Source: Neocallimastix lanati (nom. inval.)
Taxonomy: Eukaryota > Neocallimastigomycota > Neocallimastigomycetes > Neocallimastigales > Neocallimastigaceae
DNA: 64,000 nucleotides
Assembly: GCA_016946835.1 (NCBI GenBank)
Contig: JACVTC010000071.1
Location: 477,001 to 541,000 of the forward strand
Reading direction: 5' to 3'
Shown: positions 34,001 through 42,300 of the stretch, one piece after another
Layout: each line of letters opens with the position of its first letter
Numbering within the stretch: the first letter of the stretch is position 1
The notes under the pieces: generated by a model
What the model was told of the DNA's origin: nothing
What the model saw: only the letters and a program-made list of their open reading frames with translations
Databases searched by the model: none
Position numbers and translations under genes: made by a program

Positions 34001-34840
34001 TAAACGTATTCGTCCTGCACTAACTCCTATAGGTTCATACTGATAAGGTAATTTATCTAAAAATTGCTTTGTGATAATACTTAAGTTGCTACATGAATCT
34101 ATTAAAGCCTTACCACGAACTCCATCTACTATTACATCAACCATAGCAATATCATCTTCTTGTGGTTCATGATGTTTACTTTTATATGTATGATCTATAT
34201 TGTTCGTTATTATTGTAGTAGCACACATATTATCCACTGCACCTGAAATTTTAGTATTATTCTTTTCTAATTTAAGTCCTTGTGATACTTGAGACCGTAT
34301 CTTTGGAGCAACGTCCAATAATTGTCCAAATGTAATATTGCAATTACTGGAGTTTAAATCTTTGATCACGTCATAACTATCACAATCAGTTTGCATTTGT
34401 ATTCTTTTTGGAATTCTAGTTGGCATAATTTCAGTTGACTTTTCTGATGATTTTTCTTGAATTAATTTATTTAAAGTTTGTTTAGAATTATTTCCTTCCT
34501 GAGAAGTTTCTTCATTAATAATATTAACATTACTATTTTTATTATTTTCCACAGAAGTACTAGTACTAGCTCTTTCCTTATCTCTTAGCTCTTTCTCAAT
34601 CCTCTTTTCTTTCTCTATTCTGGGTTGAGCCATAATCGAAGGATGTAATTGAGTTGTTGGCTTTTTGACTGGTCGCGATGTTCCCCTTAATTGATTTTCT
34701 TTTTGTTTTCGTAAACCTGGAGTAACTATTGGCTTAGGATCATCTCTTAGACTACAGTGAACCCTCTTTCCTCTTTGGTCACTAGTCTCTTCATCTTTAG
34801 GATTTGCCTTTCTCTTTATAACGTTTACTAAGTAATCCAA
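31022..34840 (-). CDS. Element B Pol (protease, RT, RNase H, integrase)
   Basis: 1272 residues from the first Met; the frame is open further upstream to the frameshift site, where it is -1 relative to gag. Order: basic/charged start; conserved segment YDVIKDL and ITFGQLLD (about 155-180); retropepsin-like region (about 235-340, KALIDSCSNLSIIT); reverse transcriptase (about 455-640, LCIDYRKVNE, FKVMPFGLTGAPATFQRE, catalytic box FIDDILIYS); RNase H (about 735-860, RTDASYDGIGGVLL, YTDHRPLIGLL); integrase zinc region (about 945-1000, H...H...CEKCQ); integrase core (about 1020-1130, LGLDIIGLL, TDNGTQFTSD, HPESNGLVENRNKEI); C-terminal tail to FNSAST. It copies element RNA and inserts the cDNA. Full length for the family. 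Confidence 0.92.
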   Translation of the reverse strand: MDYLVNVIKRKANPKDEETSDQRGKRVHCSLRDDPKPIVTPGLRKQKENQLRGTSRPVKKPTTQLHPSIMAQPRIEKEKRIEKELRDKERASTSTSVENNKNSNVNIINEETSQEGNNSKQTLNKLIQEKSSEKSTEIMPTRIPKRIQMQTDCDSYDVIKDLNSSNCNITFGQLLDVAPKIRSQVSQGLKLEKNNTKISGAVDNMCATTIITNNIDHTYKSKHHEPQEDDIAMVDVIVDGVRGKALIDSCSNLSIITKQFLDKLPYQYEPIGVSAGRIRLATMNDDYSEDVLIKVPVKINELELLVTCRIIDKEDPFYDILINLKTQIDNQLFIHPIRYSLCRFNDQGLIEEIAPINNEYDDEEKLLCVIKALNHQEAKQQLKTIEGLPPIKYIYDTVFQSTINSNYREAITKLLEEYIDIIATSSEELTPSDLSPHKIILKEGVKPIKQKFYRLSKLKTDILKEELTKLIYKRLIEPSCSEWSSPVVLVPKKNGKWRLCIDYRKVNEATKKDSYSLPNIEEIFDSLDGAKIFSTLDLYSGYHQILMDDDSVEITTFTTKFGNYQFKVMPFGLTGAPATFQREMNRILFPLIGKCVYNFIDDILIYSRTEEEHLEHLKQVLEIFKEHKLKINIEKCSFMQTEVEVLGHKVSSEGLSPLENKVEAIKEWKAPSNIHELRSFLGAIGYYGNFIKDFAKVTAPLCTLLRKGIKFEWKKEQEESFKILKERLINAPILRFPRFDREFIIRTDASYDGIGGVLLQKDDETGKEHPVHYISRSLSKSEKNYGITDLEGAALIYCINKLKSYIMGNPKQTIVYTDHRPLIGLLKSKEPQNSRHTRWCLTVSMLGIDLRYETGKNNVVADALSRMKNEKEKVVLTTQIIKEQDENLLSRTIKEFIEEKFTTIDGVDYFVDGNNYRKLVTDTKEKLQLIFQAHSIGHEGYYKTYQRLKKSYYWNNMVNDIKRIIGKCEKCQLNKSQPYPEPTEDKPTEVEGPFTHLGLDIIGLLSKTRNNNQYIIVVVDYFTKWVEAEPTENVTSQDVIKFLINVFARHGVPQIITTDNGTQFTSDMTKIFLDLYDVYVKFITPYHPESNGLVENRNKEIGKLLRLLGQQHKEWDEILPSALWALRTTKNSITNHSSFELVYGREDQQPFDIAARPTKGINKSSDEILLEKFISHYQWVMEAASNIKNASKYWATRREEKTSMNHAKRIKPGDLVLVRNFNRTKLEPYFVGPMKVVKKQFNTVTLADPATNIQMNRNVHLKNIVKFNSAST

Positions 34841-34990
34841 TTCTTTGGAACCATCCGACTCATCATCAAAATCTTCGTAATAATCCGTAGTAGTACCTTC
34901 TTGGAAATCAGCAATTTCTTCATAATCATCATCTTCTTTTAAGTCAACTGTTTTGGGACGATGGCAGACTGAAGCAATTTTTTTGACGAT

Positions 34991-35023
34991 GGGAGTGCTT
35001 CTACTCCCTTTTAGTGGTTTAAA
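34991..35023 (-). promoter_or_regulatory. Element B programmed -1 frameshift signal
   Basis: Minus strand: slippery heptamer U UUA AAC (35023-35017), an 8-nt spacer containing the gag stop UAA (35013-35011), then a perfect 6-bp hairpin GGGAGU (35008-35003), a 6-nt loop and ACUCCC (34996-34991). In the gag frame the codons are UUA AAC, as required for simultaneous slippage, and pol lies in the -1 frame and is open across the site. The design matches that in element D. Confidence 0.88.
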
Positions 35024-35928
35024 TAATTTTCATAAAACTTCTTGCGGTTATTTTCCAATATAGAATTTAATTTAGGACAGTTTCGTTTGGTATGTCCTTC
35101 ATTGCTACAAAACCAGCAAGTACTAATTTTCATTTCTTTCATCTTGTTAGTGAGATTTTCTATAGATACATTTTTGTGGGTTTTTGGTTTGTTAAAATCA
35201 TTTGAAATGTTCTTATTAAAATTACTTTTAGAGTTAAGGAGATTGTAACGAGTCTTATCATAATATTCAGTACTATTTTTAATAGATAAACGATCAACTT
35301 TTTCAGCTATAGCGAATGCTTTGGTAATAGAAATATTGTCTTTAAGCATAACCTTTCTCCATGCGTCAGGATTATTGGTTAAGGAATCTGCATAATCTAA
35401 AACACTAATTTTTCTTCTTCTCTTTTTATCCAATTTATGGTACAAAGATCTATAACGGACATTAAAATCTTTAACTTTCTCGTTCTTCTTTATTTTCATG
35501 GAACGCAATTCTCGTAACAAGTTGGTTTGATCTTCTTTAAGTCCATAGAAAGTCTTCAGATGATTTATGATTTCATCAAGGCTTGGGTAGGTGCTAGTAG
35601 ATTCACTTTCTTCATCATCTTCTCCTTCACTATCGCTATCGAAATCAGAATCTTCATCTTCAGTATGGTCATTTCCATCTTCTAGTTCTTGGATAATTTC
35701 TCTTGGTTCTCCAGAAGCCGTTAATATACAAGCAGTAAAAATAGTTTCAGGATCCTTGATATGTTGGTATTTTATCCATGCCTTTAACTCATTTGCCCAG
35801 GAGTTGATGTCAAGGTTTTGTTTAGTAAGCTTTTCAAAATCTTTTAATTCTTTCTTTAATTCTCTGAAGCTAAGCTTACTTTCTGGAGTACTCTCTGTTG
35901 GAGTACTGGAAGTACTGGATGTTCTCAT
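35011..35928 (-). CDS. Element B Gag
   Basis: 305 residues beginning MRTSSTSSTPTES. Capsid-like region with LDINSWANELKAWIKYQ (about 38-54), an acidic linker (about 85-110), the retroelement motif LKTFYGLKEDQTNLLRELRS and VKDFNVRYRSLYHKL (about 155-170), and a C-terminal zinc knuckle CWFCSNEGHTKRNCP (CX2CX4HX4C, about 270-285). It should assemble the particle and package element RNA. The stop codon is part of the frameshift cassette. The start ATG at 35928 is the first in a short A/T leader segment after the GC-richer leader island. The frame is intact. Confidence 0.88.
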   Translation of the reverse strand: MRTSSTSSTPTESTPESKLSFRELKKELKDFEKLTKQNLDINSWANELKAWIKYQHIKDPETIFTACILTASGEPREIIQELEDGNDHTEDEDSDFDSDSEGEDDEESESTSTYPSLDEIINHLKTFYGLKEDQTNLLRELRSMKIKKNEKVKDFNVRYRSLYHKLDKKRRRKISVLDYADSLTNNPDAWRKVMLKDNISITKAFAIAEKVDRLSIKNSTEYYDKTRYNLLNSKSNFNKNISNDFNKPKTHKNVSIENLTNKMKEMKISTCWFCSNEGHTKRNCPKLNSILENNRKKFYENYLNH

Positions 35929-36089
35929 AAAATAAAATTTATTGTATCGATAGAATGCTAAACCTCGTAATGTATAAATTGTTATAAAAAAGTAAAAATA
36001 AAAAAAATTAAAAAAAAATAAATCTTTTAACTAATAAAATTATTAATTATTTATTATTATTAATCACTTATTAAATTATAATAATCGTG

Positions 36090-36240
36090 CAATCTGATAG
36101 TACACACTGTCTGACGTGCAGCTTACCTCTTGAAAGGTGTCATGCCACGCGTGTGCCACGGTTACTATTTTCAATATAAAAAATAGCAGTCCAGAGCCTA
36201 CTAGCCCAATTACTATGTAGGATAAACTTAACCCGGAAAT
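36090..36240 (-). ncRNA. GC-richer structured leader of element B
   Basis: Between 5' LTR and gag. Contains an 8-nt palindrome CACGCGTG (36146-36153), CTATTTT (36165-36171) with AAAATAG (36180-36186), and CCTAC (36197-36201) with GTAGG (36217-36221). Possible dimerisation or packaging structure by position; function not shown. Confidence 0.5.
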
Positions 36241-36411
36241 CTATGCACGAATATTAGTTTAATTTAATATTAATTAATATTTTTAACAATTAATAATAAT
36301 TAGTTAAAAATATAAAAATTGTTTTTTTAAAAAAAATTATTTGTTTTATTAGAAAAATTATTTATTAATATTATAATTTTAACCCTAATGTATTAATTTA
36401 TTATTATATCC

Positions 36412-36428
36412 CCCGATATCTCCACCAA
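36412..36428 (-). promoter_or_regulatory. Element B primer-binding site
   Basis: Minus-strand TGGTGGAGATATCGGGG starts about 7 nt after the 5' LTR and is the same 17-mer as in E1 (22200-22216). It pairs with a tRNA 3' end reading CCCCGATATCTCCACCA. The tRNA was not identified. Confidence 0.75.
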
Positions 36429-36435
36429 TTTTTCA

Positions 36436-37222
36436 TGGTATGGTTCATATAATTTTAGGAATATAATAATAATTAACACAAATAATAAAATTACAATAAA
36501 AAAAAATAATTTGTTTTAAAATCAATATTTATTTATTTAAATTTATAAAAGAAAAATAATAATATAATTATTTATTTAATAAAAAGAAAGTTATTGATTA
36601 TATTTTATTTCACTAAAATTACATGTATTTATATTTTTTTATCAAATTAAAATTTGTAAAGCCTAACTATTTTTTTAATAAACTAATTACTAATTATTTT
36701 TATAAATAAAACATTTAAATTGAAACTGAATTATTATTTTAGTTAATAATATTATTGTTATAAATAGTAGTTATATATTATTGAATTATTAATTATTTAA
36801 TAATAGTTTAATACTAATATATATAAAATAAAAATAAAGAGATTATACAGAATATTTTATTGTGGTTTAGTTAAATTTAGTAATTAAAAATAAATTTAAA
36901 TTGATAACGAAAATTTTAATAACTAATTAAATAGATTTGATTATTTTCAATATAACATAATACAAAAGAAATATAATATTAATATATTAAGTGGGCAAGG
37001 ACAATATTCTTGGCTAAAGATTTTTAATACATTATAATGGAATCGGATCGATAATTCAAAAAGGAATTATAAGTTAATTAGTGATTTATTAACTTAAGAT
37101 TTCTATTTAGTAATATTTGAAGAATATTGGAAAGTTCCAATTATATAGAGTAGAATAATCTATAAGGTTAGAATAATTTATATTATTCTAGCACAATTAG
37201 TATTATTTGTTCATTCTGTATT
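36436..37222 (-). repeat. Element B 5' LTR
   Basis: Partner of 30211-30997. Its outer end merges into the TAAAA target copy of element A (37222-37226). Confidence 0.88.
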
Positions 37223-37226
37223 AAAA

Positions 37227-38206
37227 TGTAAGAATCTATAATTATTTTTAACAAAATAATTATATTTTCTTAGTTAAGTTATAATTAATATAACTTTTAT
37301 TTAACTCATATTTCATTTATACAATTAATTATAATTAATAATTTATTTAATTATATATTAAAATTTTATTTAGTTTAATATTAAAAATTTATTTAATTAA
37401 ATAATTTTTATACATTTAAAATAATATTAAATTTATTTAATTATTCACTTAATTATTAAATTTATTAGTTTTAGTTTTCTCTCACTCATTAAATCATAAA
37501 CTAAAACACTATTCTGTATTTTATCATGTATTCTGTATTGTATTAATCATGTATTTTATTATTAATGTATTGTTTTATATTTTTTATGTAAAGTTCTATA
37601 AAATAGAACTAAATAGATTAAATTTTAAATTTTATGATCGAAATAATTTTCATTATTTTATTCTTTTATTTTCGATCATTATATTAGATTAAGTAATCGG
37701 TTAATTAAGGTTTTTCCAATTACTTCTTAAAAGTAATCGGTTTTACTTAATTAACGCGATGATCGATATGGATAGAATATCGATCAAAAATCTTATCTAG
37801 GTTTTTCTTCTAGTCTTTTCCTAGATAAGAGATTTGTTAAGATTAGAACCTCTTTTGATTTTAACCTTATTTTGACAAAAAAGTATAAATAAGGCTCTTG
37901 AGTTCTCTTTGAGAAATCAAGAGTTATTATTATAACAATTATAATATAATAATAATAACAATAAGTTTTAACATTTAAAATTTTTAATAAATAATAAAAC
38001 AAATTATTTTAATAAAACAAATTTTATAATTAAAACTTTTCCTTATCAATTTTAGTGTTTCGTCTATTATAATTCGTTATAATAAACTCGATAATTAGAA
38101 AGAACCATAGGTAAGTATGATTCTTTTCTAAACCTTTAATATTAGCAGTTAGAGCTAATATTAATGATTAATAATTTAATTATATTTTTTTAATTAAATT
38201 ATTACA
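37227..38206 (+). repeat. Element A 5' LTR
   Basis: 980 bp, TGTAAGAATC to AAATTATTACA, with a TATA box at 37884-37890 followed by the hairpin CTCTTGA (37895-37901) and TCAAGAG (37917-37923). Confidence 0.93.
37884..37930 (+). promoter_or_regulatory. Element A core promoter and transcript 5' end with self-priming complement
   Basis: TATAAAT at 37884-37890. AAGAGTTATTAT at 37919-37930, about 35 nt downstream, is where a fungal transcript would start. It is an exact reverse complement of the 12 nt that follow the LTR (38207-38218). Confidence 0.75.
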
Positions 38207-38218
38207 ATAATAACTCTT
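38207..38218 (+). promoter_or_regulatory. Element A self-priming site
   Basis: ATAATAACTCTT starts at the first base after the LTR and pairs over all 12 nt with 37919-37930. No TGG-type tRNA primer site is present at this position. Confidence 0.8.
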
Positions 38219-38584
38219 CTTAGTATAGTTTAATAGAATAGTTAATTAATTTCATAATATAATTAATTTCTAGAATCAAGTAGTACAAAATAATTTAGTG
38301 TAGTACAATAAAAATTTTTATGATTAATAATAAATAAAATAATATAAATTATATAGAATAATCTAGAAATTAAAAAAATAAATTAATATATAGTAAATAA
38401 ATTAAATATTAAAATATAAGTAGATAATACTAGTAAATCAGATCAAAAATCATTAATTAATAATTTAGTATAGAAATTATAAGAATAAATTAATATAAAC
38501 CATAAATTAAATATTAAAAAATAAGTAAATAGTAATAATTAGTTGGATAAATAATTAAAATCATAAAAAATTAAAAGAATAGAT

Positions 38585-38787
38585 ATATAGTAATAAATAA
38601 TAATAAATAATAATAAATAATAATAAATAATAATAAATAATAATAAATAATAATAAATAATAATAAATAATAATAAATAATAATAAATAATAATAAATAA
38701 TAATAAATAATAATAAATAATAATAAATAATAATAAATAATGATAGTAAATAATAAATGATAAATGATAAATGATAAATGATAAATA

Positions 38788-38829
<42 letters not shown>
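38585..38829 (+). repeat. Microsatellite and A tract in the A leader
   Basis: A long (AATAATAAAT)-type repeat (38585-38740), a few AAATGAT units and then about 40 A. Apparent reading frames on the opposite strand are low-complexity artefacts. Confidence 0.9.
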
Positions 38830-38831
<2 letters not shown>

Positions 38832-38909
38832 AAACAACAATAAAGAGCAATAATAAAATAAATAATAACAATAATAAGAACACATAAATACACTAACATA
38901 TGTTTACAT

Positions 38910-39240
38910 GATTTTAGGGAAATAGAACTGGAAGAAGTAGGCCAAGGAAACAATATAGAAGAACCAAGACTTAGTACAGACCTTAGAAGCAGAAGTGTGT
39001 TAGCATCTAGGTAACAGTTTCCGGATTAAGTTTATCTGTCACAGGCAGCGATCTGGGCAGCTCTGGACTGGCCTATCCGATGTGTGGTAGGTTGCAATCG
39101 TGGTGTACGCGGGAACATGACACCAGTAATAGGCAAGCTGCTCCCGTCATTAATACATACTACTGTTTACTGCTAACGTGCTTCTGGAAAATCGTCTGGA
39201 AATGCTTGAGTATTTTCTTATTCAACTGTTTTCTTTCGCC
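38910..39240 (+). other. GC-rich island in the element A leader
   Basis: About 330 bp of near-balanced composition inside an A/T-rich leader. A short open stretch encodes EIELEEVGQGNNIEEPRLST and then DLRSRSVLASR before a stop. It may be a packaging or translation-control RNA, or a captured piece of foreign or host sequence. I cannot decide. Confidence 0.5.
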
Positions 39241-39323
39241 AAAACTTCCTAACTATGACCTTATAATCATAATAAACATATATATATATTTCATAGTTAA
39301 TATAATTTATAATTTAGGTAAAA

Positions 39324-42300
39324 ATGGAATCCAATAGTAATAACGCCCAAATTCCAAGTGAAGTTGAATCCTCAAAGCTTATAACAGCTTTAACAGAATT
39401 TATTCCTACCTTCTTTTCCGCCAACGGAGTGTTATCCAAGGACTTAGCTGATAACAACAAACTTAACGTTAATGAGCTCCTGGAACAGAGTGAATTGTTT
39501 TTTAAAAAACATCCCAACTCTTTTTCCACGGACGACTTAAAAATTTCTTATGTTATCAGCATGTTACATGGACCTCCAAAGAAATGGGGACTTTCATTGA
39601 AGGCTGATGGGACTTTAAATTCGTTAAGCTATGACACCTTTAAAGATATTTTGATAAGCAATTTTGGGGATACTAAAGAACAGAAGGATGTTCTTATTGA
39701 ACAACTTCTAAACTTAAAACAACTTCATTTAGGAAGAGCCGCATTATATACTATTGAATTTCGAAGGTTAGCTGGACGTATTGGATGGCCGGACGATGTA
39801 TTCATTGACCTAATCAAAAGAGGTCTTCTTGAGGATGTTAAAACAGAGTTCATTAAATTAGACAAACCTAAAAGTTTATTTGAGGCAACAAATTCTATTA
39901 TCAATATTGATAGAAAATGTTTACTTAAGCAAAAAGTAAAGACCAATGACTACAAGCCAAAGAGTAGTAAATCTTTCAAACGAAAAAGAAACGAAACTAA
40001 CATGACCGAAAACAAATTCAAACGCAATAAGCACCATAAGGGACGAGACAATGGAAGTATTTTATCAGCAAATTACACCCCAAGTCATAATAATAAAATG
40101 ACTACAACTTTCTTGTTAAACGTTAATAGCAAAAAGATTAAAACCAGAATCCTTATTGATTCGGGCTCTGCTAGAAGTTATCTCTGCAAAAGCTTCGTAA
40201 CAGCAAACAAAATTCCTTATTCAAACCTCTCAAATACGATCAATGTAAAACTTCCTAATGAAAAGAATATGGCTATAAAACAAGTTACAAAACGTCTTAA
40301 GCTTACTTTCATGGACCATACGGAAACATTTGAATTCTTTATAGCCAATTTACAACTTCAAGACGTATCTGCAATCCTTGGAAGAGATTGGTTAAGCCTT
40401 CATTCACCTTACATTGATTACAAAAATAATAAAATTTACTTCTTGGAAAGCTACTGTAAAAACCATTGCCCTTCTGCTAAGGGTAATAGGTTTGTTTTCC
40501 ATTCATCAGATATTACTGCTTCTCTCTTACCCAGAACTGAATCTAAACATAAGGGAGAAACTTCTCTTGATTCTATAATTCCTGATTCCATATCTGAAGA
40601 CGAATTAAGCGATATGGATATCTGTGCTGTTTTAATTCAAGATAGTAAAATGAAGGATTCTGACAAAAATGAAGAAATAATTAAAAAATCTCCTACTGGT
40701 GCTCCAGTGCTATTTGTTAAAAAACATGACTGCTCTCTCAGACTCTGCGTTGACTACCGAAAACCTAATTCAATTACTATCAGAAATAGCTATCCAATTC
40801 CTAGGATATCTGATTTGATAGAATCATTTAAAGGTGCTATTATTTTCTCTCGGCTTGACTTAAGATCTGCCTATAACTTAGTTCGTGTCAAGAAAGGCCA
40901 TGAATACCTTACTGCTTTTCGTACTCCTTTTGGTCATTTTGAATACCGTGTAATGCCTTTTGGTTTACGTAATGCTCCTTCGGTTTTTCAACGCTTCATC
41001 CAAGACATTTTTTCTGATGATATTGGCTTGTTTCTCTTTGTCTACTTAGATGACATTATAATATATTCGAAAAACCTTACTGAACATATTAAACATGTTC
41101 ATCATGTCCTTTCCTTGTTAGTCCAAAATGGTCTCTATGTAAAACTAGAAAAATGTGAATTTCACGTTCCTGAAACTACTTTTTTAGGGTTTGTTGTATC
41201 AATAAATGGCCTTTCTATGGATAAAAACAAAGTAAAATCAATTCTTGAATGGCCTACTCCAAAAAACATGAATGAACTTCAAAGTTTCCTCGGACTCTGT
41301 AACTACTATAGGAAATTCATAAAGAATTTGGCCATAATTATGGAACCCTTAAGAATACTCCTCAAGAAGAATAACGAGTTCAAATGGAATGATGATGCTG
41401 AGAATGCCTTCAAAAAATTAAAACTTGCTTTTACCACAGACGAAATCCTTATCTACCCCGACCCAGATAAGGAATTCACTGTTGAAACTGATGCCAGTGA
41501 TTTTGCTGTGGGTTGCATTCTTTCTCAAATCAGTGACAAGGATAACGAACTTCACCCTGTCGCTTTTCATTCTAGGTCTTTGTCATCTTCTGAATTAAAT
41601 TATACAATATATGACAAGGAACTACTCGCTATTATCACCGCTTTTGAAACCTGGCGTCACCACCTTGAAGGGGCTAAGTTTCCTGTTCAAATCATTACCG
41701 ATCACAGGAATTTATTATATTTTAAAAAGCCTCAACATTTAAACCAACGCCAGATAAGATGGAGCCTCTTTCTTTCTAAGTTTGACTTTAGGATTTCGTT
41801 CAGACCTGGATCAAGGTGTGGTAAACCAGATTCGTTGTCGAGACGTCCGGATTATAAATCCGTGGTTTCCCTCCACAACAAAGACCGTCCTTTATTGGAT
41901 GATAATGCCTTTTGTTGTGCAAACACTATTATCAGTAGCTTGATTGATACCCAACCGACTGACAAATTTTGTGGATCAAGGAGTAGTGAACCAGATTCGT
42001 CGTCGAGACGTCCGGATTATAATTCCGTGGTTTCCCTCCACAACAAAGACCGTCCTTTATTGGATGATAATGCCTTATGTTGTGCAAACACTGATAATAT
42101 TAGTAGTTTGATTGATGCCCAAACGGCTGACACATATTGCAAATCTATTTTAGAAAAGATTAAAACTAAGTCAAACACAGTTAAAAGTTCTTTATTTTCT
42201 TTAAATGAAGGGGTCTTACATTTCCAAAACAGAATCATTGTCCCATCCACTTTAAGAGCAAGAATTTTGAAATCTTTTCATGACTCACCCACCAACGGAC

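Larger units (their letters stand above)
30211..37222 (-). mobile_element. Ty3/gypsy element B (looks whole)
   Basis: About 7 kb, minus orientation, with nearly identical LTRs of about 787 bp (36436-37222 is 5', 30211-30997 is 3'), a primer site, a structured leader, gag (35928-35011), a -1 frameshift signal and a full pol (to 31022) with protease, reverse transcriptase, RNase H and integrase. Polypurine tract AGCGGGGGCA precedes the 3' LTR on the minus strand. It lies directly against element D on one side and element A on the other, separated only by A runs (AAAA). All frames look intact and the LTRs match, so it is a recent and possibly still competent copy. H and H1 are older relatives. 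Confidence 0.9.

Noticed and set aside
37793-38002. 69-codon minus-strand frame inside the element A LTRs (also at 43901-44110)
   Set aside because: It occurs twice only because the LTR does; it overlaps the promoter and shows no coding features.
38561-38953. Tyr/Ile-rich open frames on the minus strand
   Set aside because: They are translations of an AATAATAAAT microsatellite and an A run, with no coding signature.
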